Counted from the first letter of the stretch, positions 19,401-28,221 are shown. The stretch: DNA of 64,000 nt from Legionella fallonii LLAP-10 (GCF_000953135.1 NZ_LN614827.1:1517001-1581000), one strand, 5' to 3'. Notes: generated by a model from the letters alone, not told the origin. Translations and numbers: made by a program.

Positions 19401-22399
19401 TGCGCCATTTCATTGAAAGGAAAATCTTGGTTTTCAAATACGTCGTGTAATAATTTTTTATTTTTCCTAATTAGTGCATCAAATGTTTCATCAGGATTCA
19501 GATGTAATCTAATTAAAAGCAAATTAACGAAAAAACCTATAACGTGCGCCACATGAGAGTGGTGCCTTCCTGATACAGCAGTTATAAAATTAACATCATT
19601 TTGGTTGGAGTAGTGTGATAAAAATAATCCAAAAGCGGTAATAAGTACATCGTATAAAGTGGCTTGATTATTAATAGAGATTTTTTTAAGTTGTCGTGTA
19701 ACAGTATTACTTATTTTAAAATTAATCCGTTTGCTTAATTGTTTTTCAGTTCCTTCTTTTCTAGCCTTATCATAAATTAACTCTAGTTTAGGCATTTTAT
19801 TTAGTTGTTTTACCCAAAAATCCTTTTGTTTCGTTAACAGTTCTTCCGATATATTATCTCTTTGCCAAGAAATGAAATTTAGAAATGAGGACTGGTTTGT
19901 TATAGATAAAGGAATATTTTTCGAAAGAGTATTATAAAGTTGGCTGAGATCATGTAACAAAATATTTAATGACCAGCCATCATGTATTATATGGTGAATA
20001 CAAAATAGAAAAATGGTCTTGTCTTTTTCTATGTGAGCTAAGGATACTCGAAATAGAGGAGCGGCCCCAAGATCAAAATGTTGGTGCTTAAATTTCTTTA
20101 GATAATTTCCGAAATCCTGATTGGCTAAATTTTTAAAGATATCAATTTTGAAATCAATTGATTCTAACGGATTTAAAATTATAAATGGTTGATTCTCTTG
20201 TTCTGAGAATGAAAATCGTAAAGCATCATGGCGGGCCATTAGCTGTTTAAAAGCCTTCTTTAAGTGTTCTTTACTCACATTGCCTTTGATTTCATAAGCG
20301 ACAAATATGTTGTTTTTTCTGCTTTCCGGAGAAATTTTTTCATCGTACCATATTCGTTTTTGCGCAGATGATAGTGGAATAGTATCGTATCCTATTAAAT
20401 TTAAAGCAGGGGCTTTTATTTCTGTTTGCTTAATTTCTTTTAATAAAAGCTTGAGGAATTTGTCTATAGTATAATTAGGTTTTAATAAATCAAAAGGCGT
20501 GATTTCTATCTGATATCTTTGGTATATATCGCTAGCAATTAATACACTTTTAAGCGAGTCAATACCAAGATCAATAAATGAGATATCAGTTTTTTTTGTC
20601 CATAAATCATGTTGTTTCAGAATTTCTAATATGCTGATTTCAAGAGCATCGGTACCTTGGGTGATATTCCGTTTCGACTCTTTAGTGTTCATGCTTTTTT
20701 GGAAATGCTCATTGGCAATTTCCAACATAAAACCATTCGAAATGTTCGTTTGATGAGAGTCCTTTTTGTTTTGTATTGTACTTTGATTTTTTTGCTCAAA
20801 AATTTCAGGAGAAATTTCTTTAATAAAATCAATGGATAGTATTATATGATCGATTGGCTCTTGATTATTCTGGCCATTTAATTGCTTAATAAAATTAATA
20901 GCAGGAATATTCTTTTCTGTTTTCGTGAATCGTAACTTTATCGTGCTTATGCCATTTTGTGACGCAGTATCTGCCAAATGCTTTATTATTTCGAATTCTA
21001 TGCCTCGACCTAAAATTCGGCAACTTAAAAAGAAGCCATTAATAATAAGTTCATTATTATGAAAATCATATGCTACAACACCAACTAATCCATATTCACC
21101 GTATTTATCTGAGACCTCTATAACTAAACAATGTGGCTTTTTATTATGGATACTATGTTCAAATTCGACAGCGGATATGGTGTTGGGTAATAAATTAAAT
21201 TGGTTGGTTCTTTGACTTAATTGGATTACTCTTTGTAAATCATTTGTTGTTGCCTCACGAATGCAGGTTTTAATTTTGAGATTTTTTATGAATTGTTCAT
21301 ATGAAAAGCTTTTTTCTTTTAATTGATGACGTAATTTATTTTGTTTATAAAATTCAGTTCTTTTTTCATCTTCGTTACTTTTTTCAAGGTAATCAAAAGC
21401 CCAGATATTTCTTAAAAAATGTGATCTATTAAAGTTAGAGTTTTTTTCACTGTTACTTCTTTTGGGCAATTCAATAACAAATACTTCGGGGATAGTAGAT
21501 TTAACTTCGGCGCATTCTATGTTGTTATCATCTATAAAAATAAAACTATCCAGACCAAGATTCAGCTCTTGAGCTAAAGATTGAATATTAATTGATTTGG
21601 GTTGCCAATTAATTCTATGACCGCAAATATGCTTTTCAAGATCTAACACTATATCTTCATGGTTCTTAAACACGTTTAAAACAGAGGACTCGCTATTTTT
21701 ACTACAAAGACATAATAGGAATCCGGCATGATGAAGTTCAATCATAAACTCTTGTATTGCAACGTATTCTTCATCAATGATAATGCCATTGATCCCATCT
21801 TCTTCTATTATTCCATTCCATAATGTACCGTCGCAGTCTAGTACAATAACTTTGCTAGGCTTTCTTGAAAGTAAGGAGTATTTTCTTGCTATTGTTAATC
21901 CCATCAAATTATAAAAATCTAGACTATATGGAATGTGTCCATGTTTTTCGGTGAAATTATCAAATATAAGAGATAAATTAGATTCCTTTAACATTTCTTT
22001 TGAGGTCACCAACAGAGTGTTTTTCCAAGCATGGCTTTCTAGCTGGATCTGGTTTTCAATTTTTGTGTAAAATTGTTCATCGTTTTGAGATTTAACCTCT
22101 GTAGGTGTGATGATGATTAATAGGGGAATACGTTTGGTTCTATTAAAGCGGTGTAATGCTGTCAATAATTCTTCCGGGCTTTGAGCCGAATCATTTAATG
22201 GGTTAAACAAGTCGGATAGCCTGACTAAAATGACATTAACACCTTCTTCGTTTTGGTTAAATTCACTATTCGGTAAGAGTATCTGTTGAAAAGTTTGGTT
22301 GTAAAAGAACTGAATTTTTTGCTCAGAAAACTTTTTTAAAATCGACTGCAAAGAGGGTCTGAGTATGTCAGCAGTGAATGTCGATGTGATATTAATCAT
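16448..22399 (-). CDS. FkbH-primed single-module nonribosomal peptide synthetase
   Basis: A 1983-residue multidomain enzyme. Residues 1-540 are FkbH-like: HAD motif DCDGTLW at about 188-194, then a GNAT-like half with QRTNQFNLL and FFLSCRILGRG. A carrier domain follows (DSLKS, Ser 615), then condensation (HHIIHDG at 802-808, intact), adenylation (TSGSTGTPKG at 1289; NGYGPTE; LTENGKADKK), a second carrier (GGNS, Ser 1679) and a thioesterase (GYSFGG with Ser 1821; GNHDS with His 1954). FkbH proteins are known to load a glyceryl unit from 1,3-bisphosphoglycerate onto a carrier. The expected product is therefore a glyceryl-amino acid, freed or cyclised by the thioesterase. The start at 22399 has an AAGG site and a promoter just upstream; a start 45 bases earlier would overlap that -10 box. 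Confidence 0.9.
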   Translation of the reverse strand: MINITSTFTADILRPSLQSILKKFSEQKIQFFYNQTFQQILLPNSEFNQNEEGVNVILVRLSDLFNPLNDSAQSPEELLTALHRFNRTKRIPLLIIITPTEVKSQNDEQFYTKIENQIQLESHAWKNTLLVTSKEMLKESNLSLIFDNFTEKHGHIPYSLDFYNLMGLTIARKYSLLSRKPSKVIVLDCDGTLWNGIIEEDGINGIIIDEEYVAIQEFMIELHHAGFLLCLCSKNSESSVLNVFKNHEDIVLDLEKHICGHRINWQPKSINIQSLAQELNLGLDSFIFIDDNNIECAEVKSTIPEVFVIELPKRSNSEKNSNFNRSHFLRNIWAFDYLEKSNEDEKRTEFYKQNKLRHQLKEKSFSYEQFIKNLKIKTCIREATTNDLQRVIQLSQRTNQFNLLPNTISAVEFEHSIHNKKPHCLVIEVSDKYGEYGLVGVVAYDFHNNELIINGFFLSCRILGRGIEFEIIKHLADTASQNGISTIKLRFTKTEKNIPAINFIKQLNGQNNQEPIDHIILSIDFIKEISPEIFEQKNQSTIQNKKDSHQTNISNGFMLEIANEHFQKSMNTKESKRNITQGTDALEISILEILKQHDLWTKKTDISFIDLGIDSLKSVLIASDIYQRYQIEITPFDLLKPNYTIDKFLKLLLKEIKQTEIKAPALNLIGYDTIPLSSAQKRIWYDEKISPESRKNNIFVAYEIKGNVSKEHLKKAFKQLMARHDALRFSFSEQENQPFIILNPLESIDFKIDIFKNLANQDFGNYLKKFKHQHFDLGAAPLFRVSLAHIEKDKTIFLFCIHHIIHDGWSLNILLHDLSQLYNTLSKNIPLSITNQSSFLNFISWQRDNISEELLTKQKDFWVKQLNKMPKLELIYDKARKEGTEKQLSKRINFKISNTVTRQLKKISINNQATLYDVLITAFGLFLSHYSNQNDVNFITAVSGRHHSHVAHVIGFFVNLLLIRLHLNPDETFDALIRKNKKLLHDVFENQDFPFNEMAQLTGEQVNSKIHSFSQAGFIFQSYPINELVINNEVCKRVYSDDHAELIYDSCDECRFGNLVCYMQEFNSELHGIFEYNTLLFNKNTITHMISAFKTLLKNIAVYQDRPALSIPLLTDTQINTLFYKWNPPIINEPEHVTILNYFAEQVSAHPNKIAVKHHENTLTYEQLDKISNQLAHKLQKTMISPEMPIGIFLEKGINRIIAILGILKAGGCYVPLEIDIPAARISYIINNASISIIITSNELIPNIEEISPSVTKISITDNSIQAESDSPVDNNQFNPNQLTYILYTSGSTGTPKGVSVEQAGILRLVKNANYIKIKSSDRVAQTSSFLFDAATLEIWGALLNGATLVLIDKQTLLDEHLFSSILKNEEISILFLTTQLFHAYAYTAPYLFQHLTYLAVGGEAVLSEAIERVFQQKKRPRYFINGYGPTENTTFSTTYVVKNQRDIVNPIPIGQPLTGTQVYVLGKDMNPKPIGAPGKLYLGGVGLARGYINQPQLNQEKFITHHNKRLYDTGDIVTWQTNGHLKFIGREDNQIKINGYRIELNEIEAQLETHHLVEQAIVLVKNKDHHHQLFAYVLLQEGNSLTDINLYHYLKTFLPHYMIPNFYHQIDTVPLTENGKADKKLLAKMDLHYTSYTEYESAASLLQEKLISIYAEILRINPKNISINAEFFDIGGNSISALNLISRINDQFHVKINFSLLYEYATVKLLSEKISLLISEAHFSSTVDHAKQYENALKIIKIGSNHKTPIVFIHPIGGTGFCYLDLIKLLPNDQPCYLIQDPSIDANQILFDDIHSMAKYYNHLLLKQIKNSKFILAGYSFGGMLALEMTAQLEEKKLDDCIDFIISFDTWVVSDFMDISAKEALKASIMNQYERVAKALSNENIDPKPWMELYYCRLQDLGFAYTPPKIKKRIMLFKAQQQAGEFSAMNDATNFLSLHSAKEIDVYLTPGNHDSILQFPNVRYISDTLHNYFADTLNELDC

Positions 22400-22435
22400 A
22401 CAGTTACCTTTAACCTTATCTATCGAATTTTTAGC

Positions 22436-22465
22436 ATTATACATTATTTAGCTTTTTTTTGTCCC
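22436..22465 (-). promoter_or_regulatory. Promoter of the synthetase-kinase operon
   Basis: On the minus strand GGGACA (22460-22465; four of six to TTGACA) and a perfect TATAAT (22436-22441) are separated by 18 bases. The -10 box ends 36 bases before the synthetase ATG. The position fits a short leader and supports the chosen start. Confidence 0.6.
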
Positions 22466-22622
22466 GACTGGTGAATTTATCTGCATTAAAATCGAGAGAA
22501 ACAGTTTATGGAAATATAGCCCCTACCAATTTGTTGTTTATAAATACAATTTTCATGCTATATCGATGTAAATTTTGTGTATTTATGTGAAAAATGCTTG
22601 ATGTGATAAGAACACGGCCTCT

Positions 22623-23588
22623 TTACTTTTCGTCTATAGTGGTGCTCCATTTGAGTGCCATACTTACTCCAATAATTATTTCAGAAAGCAAAAGTAGTTG
22701 AATTAAAAAAACAGCCATCGATATATGATTCGTATCGAATAAAGGGGCTCTCAAAAATACGGCAAAACTAAGCAGGAATCCTGAAAAGAATACAGCAGCC
22801 ATAGTGCCAACCCAACCGTAACAGACGCTAATGATAATCGTAACTATGAGATTGGCTATGGCAAGTAAAATTGTAACTAAAGGAGCATGGTTTTGGGTAA
22901 GTAAAAAACTAATGACTAGTAATAATGAATATAAACTAAGCCCTTTTATGCTCAGTTTTTTGATGGAAAGGGGTAGCTGGAAATGGCTATCCCAGGTAAC
23001 TAATGCACAAGAAAAAATAAGAATGGCATTTAAATTGGCTAACCACCATTGCAAAAATTGTTGATATGAGATCTCTTGATTTGGCATTGATAAAGAGTAG
23101 AAAAAAATAAGTAAAATAGTAGTTAGGCCTGTTAACATTGTTGTAAATAAAACAAATTTGCAATACATTGCCAATCGATAAAAAATCAATGTTGGGGCAA
23201 GAAAACGATATTGAAATGCTCTAAGAAGCACTGCTTGTAATGAGAAGACAGTGGCACAACCTACTGCGGTCACAAAAATAGCGCTTTCAAGAGTGTATGC
23301 AAGAAAACTACCTACCCAAATTCCTGGTAATATACTATAGCCACGTAAAAAAATGAGTGCACAAGCAGACCCGGTGGCATACCATAGTGGGGCTGGAAAT
23401 GGCAATAAAGTACTTAGCTTTAAACCACTGTACTGTAGCAAAAAGGTAAAACAATTTATGATGAGTAGACGTTGTAAAACAAGTTTTTTAAATTGACTTT
23501 CTAACGAAGGAGTAGACTGAAGTTGTTGAGAGTGTTGATTTACAAGGAGCGTCATTTTGTGCCATTTATTTAAATTGCTTCGAGTCAA
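22623..23588 (-). CDS. MASE1-type integral membrane sensor protein without output domain
   Basis: A 321-residue protein made of about eight to ten hydrophobic helices and little else. The segment PAPLWYATGSACALIFLRGY...ILPGIWVGSFLAYTL matches the MASE1 sensor domain, which normally sits in front of GGDEF, EAL or kinase domains; here no output domain follows. The start codon is TTG, decided by a perfect AGGAGG six bases upstream; the ATG 33 bases inside has none. It lies upstream of the synthetase on the same strand with a 223-base gap, and diverges from the methyltransferase gene. Confidence 0.75.
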   Translation of the reverse strand: MTRSNLNKWHKMTLLVNQHSQQLQSTPSLESQFKKLVLQRLLIINCFTFLLQYSGLKLSTLLPFPAPLWYATGSACALIFLRGYSILPGIWVGSFLAYTLESAIFVTAVGCATVFSLQAVLLRAFQYRFLAPTLIFYRLAMYCKFVLFTTMLTGLTTILLIFFYSLSMPNQEISYQQFLQWWLANLNAILIFSCALVTWDSHFQLPLSIKKLSIKGLSLYSLLLVISFLLTQNHAPLVTILLAIANLIVTIIISVCYGWVGTMAAVFFSGFLLSFAVFLRAPLFDTNHISMAVFLIQLLLLSEIIIGVSMALKWSTTIDEK

Positions 23589-23626
23589 GAAGAGCCTCCT
23601 ACAAACAAAAAAAGGTGAATGAGAAA

Positions 23627-24250
23627 ATGGTTGACCCTAATTCTTCATTATCCAACTTAAATATCAATGACATTGATACCCTATGTTATCATTACTTAAA
23701 TACTCTGTATTCTACTACGTTCGAGAAGCGCCGCTCAGATAAAAATATCTGTACAACCTATGGTGAAATTCTCCTACCGAGTATCGATAAACTATTACGA
23801 ATAATCAAGTGTTCTGATGATGATGTCTTTGTTGATTATGGTTCAGGTCTTGGAAAAATTGTAATACATGTTTTTCTAAAAACCGCAGTAAAAGCCTCTT
23901 ATGGCATAGAACTTTCGCCTGAATTGCACCAACAGGCTATAAATGCAGCTAAAAAGCTGCAATGTGATTTGCCTGAGTTCTATGACGGTGAGCGAAAGCT
24001 TGGATTTTTTTTAGGAGATTTTTTAGAAACTCCTGTACCCAATGCAACTATCGTTGTAATCAATGCTACTTGTTTTACACCTTCATTATTAACTAAATTA
24101 GGAAAAGTACTGGAGAATACGCCGAGTCTTCATACTGTATTATCGACGCGTCCCATTAATAGCTTACAACGCTTAACTTTTAACAAGACAGTTCGTGTTG
24201 AATGTTCATGGGATACCGCATTATGTTATATTTACGGAGGAAGGGGATAA
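23627..24250 (+). CDS. DOT1-like class I methyltransferase
   Basis: A 207-residue protein with the layout of the eukaryotic DOT1 catalytic domain. It has TYGEI (DOT1 YGE motif), the SAM-binding FVDYGSGLGKIVIHV (motif I), YGIELSPELHQQA (acidic end of strand 2), a LGDFLE segment, and VINATCFTPSLLTKLG, which corresponds to the NNFAF-type loop. DOT1 methylates histone H3 Lys79 in eukaryotes; the substrate here is unknown. Family members in Legionella could act on host chromatin or on a bacterial target. The start at 23627 has AGGTGA eight bases upstream; a GTG at 23615 is inside that site. A 34-base gap separates it from the divergent MASE1 gene. Confidence 0.75.
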   Translation: MVDPNSSLSNLNINDIDTLCYHYLNTLYSTTFEKRRSDKNICTTYGEILLPSIDKLLRIIKCSDDDVFVDYGSGLGKIVIHVFLKTAVKASYGIELSPELHQQAINAAKKLQCDLPEFYDGERKLGFFLGDFLETPVPNATIVVINATCFTPSLLTKLGKVLENTPSLHTVLSTRPINSLQRLTFNKTVRVECSWDTALCYIYGGRG

Positions 24251-24280
24251 TATAACTGAAGCAACAGTTCAAAAAATATT

Positions 24281-24324
24281 CGTCATGACATGACGTTTGC
24301 TTTGTCATAAATGACAATAGCAAA
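24281..24324. repeat. Two adjacent perfect or near-perfect palindromes
   Basis: cgtcatgacatgacg (24281-24295) is a perfect 7-1-7 palindrome. Directly after it, tttgctttgtcat and atgacaatagcaaa (24296-24324) form a 13-pair stem with a two-base loop and one bulge. No T-run follows on either strand, so this is either the methyltransferase terminator in unusual form or a protein-binding site ahead of rlmD. Confidence 0.55.
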
Positions 24325-24430
24325 GTTCGTGTGATATTCTTCGCCATAGTGCATTCCGTTAATTAAAATGTTGAATTAATAGTCATAATTCAGTGAGTGC
24401 ATGATGATATTTGCTCAAAAATCGCCAAGT

Positions 24431-24565
24431 TAGACCTTTTCAGAAACTCACTGAGGGGGATGAAGTGCGAGGTGAGATGATGCACCGAATAGGAGTGTAC
24501 GCGCAGGTTCGGGCACTGAAGCGACGAAGCAATTTCCCCATCAGTAGAGTTTCTGAAAAGGTCTA
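24431..24565. mobile_element. 135-base MITE with terminal inverted repeats and TA ends
   Basis: The left end (24431-24454, tagaccttttcagaaactca plus ctga) is mirrored by the right end (24541-24565) with one inserted base; similarity continues inward through gggga/tcccc, giving about 30-base arms. Both ends carry TA, the target duplicated by IS630/Tc1-mariner elements. The interior of about 80 bases cannot code for a transposase. It sits just upstream of rlmD and may supply or disturb its leader. Confidence 0.75.
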
Positions 24566-24599
24566 TTGATGTAACGTGATAGTTTTAGAGAATAATTTA

Positions 24600-25934
24600 A
24601 TGAAAAGAGTCAAATCAAGACCAGATTCTAGCCCTCATTCGGCTCAAATTGTTAATTTAAGCCATGATGGTAAAGGTGTGGCACGTATCAATGGTAAAGC
24701 TACTTTTATTCAAGGAGCACTACCTGATGAAACCGTTGAGTTTCAATATACAAGGGTAAAAAAAGATTTTGATGAGGGACGCTTGTTGTCTGTTATTAGC
24801 CCATCTCCTTTGCGAGTTACTCCTAAATGTCCTCATTATGAAATGTGTGGGGGATGTTCCTTGCAACATTTAAGTGAAAAAGAGCAAATTCATTTTAAAC
24901 AGGAACAGCTTTTAGACTTATTGTCTCGCTTTGGCCACACACAGCCACAAGAAGTTTTATCACCCTTGGCTAGCAATCATTGGAATTATAGAAATAAAGC
25001 TCGTTTAAGTGTGCGCTATGTAGAGAAAAAACAGGCTTCTATGGTTGGTTTTAGAGAGCGCAATAACCCTCGCTACATTACAGAGATCACCCAGTGTCCC
25101 GTTTTAAATGCTAGATTAGATGCTGATATTATCCCTTTAAGGCAATTAATTGATGCAATGGAAGATAAACATTGTATTGCACAAATTGAAGTTGCTGCTG
25201 GTGATGAGGAAATAGGACTTATTTTTAGAAATTTAAATCCGTTAACGGCCAATGACGAATTAAAAATCAAACAATTTGCCGAGCAGTGCCGGTATAAAAT
25301 ATTTCTTCAACCAGCGGGTCCTGATAGTGTTTATTGTTTTTATCCTCCAGAGGCAAGTGAATATTTAACTTATAAATTATCTGACTATAATATAACTTTT
25401 CAGTTTCACCCTAATGACTTTACTCAAGTCAATGCTAACCTAAATAGGCTAATGGTTAATCGCGCACTACAATTAATGGACTTAAAAAGTTCTGATATAG
25501 TGCTAGACTTATTTTGTGGGTTGGGTAATTTTTCGCTTCCTATGGCTCAATTTTGCTCTAAAGTTGTTGGCGTTGAAGGCAGCAAAACTATGGTTGATCG
25601 GGCTTACATGAATGCTCAAGCAAATCATCTGACGAATGTTGATTTCTATGCAGCCAACTTGGATGATATAGCTGAAGTTAATAATCTAGTGAAACAATCA
25701 TTCAATAAAGTATTAATAGATCCGCCTAGATCGGGCGCCTTGGAAATTGTAAAGCAAATGGACTCCCTTAACCCTGAGAGGATTGTATATGTATCCTGTA
25801 ATCCAGTAACATTAGCCAGGGATGCAGATATATTAGTAAATCAAAAAGGCTATGTTTTGATAAGTGCGGGTGTTATGGATATGTTCCCTCATACGGCTCA
25901 TGTTGAATCAATAGCTTTATTTGAAAAAGGATAA
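24600..25934 (+). CDS. rlmD: 23S rRNA (uracil-1939-C5) methyltransferase
   Basis: SAM-dependent enzyme making m5U1939 in 23S rRNA. The 444-residue protein has an N-terminal TRAM domain, an iron-sulfur cluster site ([13 protein letters not shown] plus the later CPVL cysteine), and the Rossmann-type catalytic part with [18 protein letters not shown] and the catalytic cysteine in YVSCNP. The ATG at 24600 is preferred over a GTG at 24576 because the family begins close to the TRAM domain. relA follows after five bases, the same order as in E. coli (rumA-relA). Confidence 0.93.
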   Translation: MKRVKSRPDSSPHSAQIVNLSHDGKGVARINGKATFIQGALPDETVEFQYTRVKKDFDEGRLLSVISPSPLRVTPKCPHYEMCGGCSLQHLSEKEQIHFKQEQLLDLLSRFGHTQPQEVLSPLASNHWNYRNKARLSVRYVEKKQASMVGFRERNNPRYITEITQCPVLNARLDADIIPLRQLIDAMEDKHCIAQIEVAAGDEEIGLIFRNLNPLTANDELKIKQFAEQCRYKIFLQPAGPDSVYCFYPPEASEYLTYKLSDYNITFQFHPNDFTQVNANLNRLMVNRALQLMDLKSSDIVLDLFCGLGNFSLPMAQFCSKVVGVEGSKTMVDRAYMNAQANHLTNVDFYAANLDDIAEVNNLVKQSFNKVLIDPPRSGALEIVKQMDSLNPERIVYVSCNPVTLARDADILVNQKGYVLISAGVMDMFPHTAHVESIALFEKG

Positions 25935-25939
25935 AATTC

Positions 25940-28147
25940 ATGGTCAGAGTAAAAGATACCATTCCATTATCTTCCGACGGTAGTATTGATGTAGGAATGT
26001 GGCTACATCAGCTTGGATCTAAAGGCTATCTGGAAAATCTTGAGCTCATTCGTAATACCTGTACCTTAAGTCAATTAGCTGGGCTTGAACATGCAACGGA
26101 AACAGGACAAACCTGTTTACAACAAGGTTTGGCAATGGCTGATTTGCTTGCAGATCTTGAGGTTGATCAGGAAACCTTAGCCGCTGCTATCATTTTCGAA
26201 AACGTCCATTACGCCGGCTTGTCTATCGATGATGTGGAGGAGCAATTAGGCCATAATATTGCCAAGCTAGTTAAAGGAATAGAAAAAATGAGTGCCATGA
26301 ATAATTTTCAGGTGCTTAATAAATATCCACAAAATAAACATCAAATCGATAATATTAGAAAGATGTTATTGGCTATGGTGGATGATGTACGGGTCGTTTT
26401 AATCAAACTTGCCGAACGTTTGTGCATTCTGAGAACGGCTGGACATTTGCCTGAGGAAACTCGCAAACAAATTGCTACTGAAGCGATGGAAATTTATGCT
26501 CCTCTTGCTAATAGGCTGGGAATTGGGGCTATTAAATGGGAAATGGAAGATTTAGCTTTTAGATATTTACATCCTGATGATTATAAAGCTATAGCAAAAG
26601 GACTTAAAGCCAAACGATTGGAAAGGGATAGTTTTGTTAACAATATAGTTGCTCAACTCAATCATAAAATTCAATCAATGGGGGCCCATCATTTTGCTGT
26701 TTATGGGCGCTCTAAACACATTCATAGTATTTACAAAAAAATGCAGCGTAAAAATGTTTCTCTTGATGAAATATATGATGCTACTGCTGTGCGAGTATTG
26801 GTTGATACAGAAGTTCAATGTTATGAAGTATTAGGAATGGTTCATAGTATGTGGAAGCAAATTCCTGTTGAATTTGATGATTATATTAATAATCCTAAAC
26901 CTAATGGTTATCAATCATTACATACAGCAGTAGAAAGTCCAGAGGGTCGGGCTTTTGAGGTACAGATTAGAACATTTCATATGCATGATTTGGCGGAAAT
27001 GGGGGTCGCTGCCCATTGGAAATATAAAGAAGGTCGAGTACAAGAAAAAGAAAGCCATGAACGTAAAATTGAATGGTTGCGTGATGTATTAGCTTGGCAT
27101 CAAGAAATGGCCTCGAATAAAGGGGTTGCTGAGAGCATTACGACGGAGTTTCTTGAAGATAGAGTCTATGTTTTCACTCCGGATGGGGATGTAATAGATA
27201 TGCAGCAAGGAGTGACTCCTCTTGATTTTGCTTATCATGTCCATAGTGATGTGGGGCATCGATGTCGTGGTGCTAAGATCAACGGGGCTATAGTGCCTTT
27301 AACCTATCAATTAAAAACTGGTGATAAGGTTGAGGTATTAACTGGTAAAGAGATTAAACCTTCTCGTGACTGGATCAACCCCCATCTTAATTATTTAAAA
27401 ACTGCTAGAGCTAAGGCTAAAATTTTGCATTGGTTTAAAATGCAAGATTATGATGAGAACGTTCAAGATGGTCGCGAATTACTAGACAAGGAATTGAAAT
27501 CACTAGGCATTAAGTCGGATAAATTAAATGATGTTGCTGCATCGTTGCATTTTAAGAGATTAGACGATTTATATGCTAATTTAGGTCGAGGCGACGTTAA
27601 AATAGGGCAAATAATTAATAAACTTGCGCCTCCAGAGATCTCTGAACAAAATCTATTAAAATTTGTAAAACAGCAACAAAAACAGCCAGAAGTTACGGGT
27701 AGCGATTTAAAAGTTGAGGGGGTAGGGAATCTGCTTACTTTCATGGCAAGATGTTGCCAACCGGTTCCTGGTGATGAAGTGGTGGGTTATATTACAGTTG
27801 GCCGAGGAGTTTCCATACATAGAAGAGATTGCCCCAACATTATTCATGCTAGTGAAAAACAAAAACAGCGCTTTTTGCAAGTACATTGGGGCAGTGCGAC
27901 ACGAGAAAATTATGTTGTGGATGTGTTAATAAAAGCCTTTGACCGAACTGAATTATTAAAGGACCTTACCTCGTTATTATCTAATGAAAAAGCCCATGTT
28001 TATTCATTACAAACGAGCAGCAACAAGCATGAAAATATGGCCTATATTAATTTAACTGTTGAAATAGATGGATTAAGTAGTCTGTCGCGTTTGCTGACGA
28101 AGTTGGAGCAAATTCCTAATGTGCTTGAAGCACGACGTGTACTTTAG
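25940..28147 (+). CDS. relA: GTP pyrophosphokinase RelA, (p)ppGpp synthetase I
   Basis: Ribosome-associated alarmone synthetase of the stringent response, 735 residues. The N-terminal hydrolase domain lacks the catalytic HD pair (FENVHY at the expected place), as in monofunctional RelA. The synthetase domain has YGRSKHIHSIYKK, EIYDATAVRV and the ExDD-type FDDYINNPKPNGYQSLHT. Then come a TGS domain (VYVFTPDGDVIDM), a zinc-finger region (FMARCCQPVPGDEVVGY) and a C-terminal ACT domain. A palindromic repeat follows the stop. Confidence 0.95.
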   Translation: MVRVKDTIPLSSDGSIDVGMWLHQLGSKGYLENLELIRNTCTLSQLAGLEHATETGQTCLQQGLAMADLLADLEVDQETLAAAIIFENVHYAGLSIDDVEEQLGHNIAKLVKGIEKMSAMNNFQVLNKYPQNKHQIDNIRKMLLAMVDDVRVVLIKLAERLCILRTAGHLPEETRKQIATEAMEIYAPLANRLGIGAIKWEMEDLAFRYLHPDDYKAIAKGLKAKRLERDSFVNNIVAQLNHKIQSMGAHHFAVYGRSKHIHSIYKKMQRKNVSLDEIYDATAVRVLVDTEVQCYEVLGMVHSMWKQIPVEFDDYINNPKPNGYQSLHTAVESPEGRAFEVQIRTFHMHDLAEMGVAAHWKYKEGRVQEKESHERKIEWLRDVLAWHQEMASNKGVAESITTEFLEDRVYVFTPDGDVIDMQQGVTPLDFAYHVHSDVGHRCRGAKINGAIVPLTYQLKTGDKVEVLTGKEIKPSRDWINPHLNYLKTARAKAKILHWFKMQDYDENVQDGRELLDKELKSLGIKSDKLNDVAASLHFKRLDDLYANLGRGDVKIGQIINKLAPPEISEQNLLKFVKQQQKQPEVTGSDLKVEGVGNLLTFMARCCQPVPGDEVVGYITVGRGVSIHRRDCPNIIHASEKQKQRFLQVHWGSATRENYVVDVLIKAFDRTELLKDLTSLLSNEKAHVYSLQTSSNKHENMAYINLTVEIDGLSSLSRLLTKLEQIPNVLEARRVL

Positions 28148-28221
28148 CCTACGTCAAAACTCCTTTTTGAAAACTCGCCGGAATCTGCCAAATATGTCTG
28201 CTCCCCTATCGGTGTTGAGCG

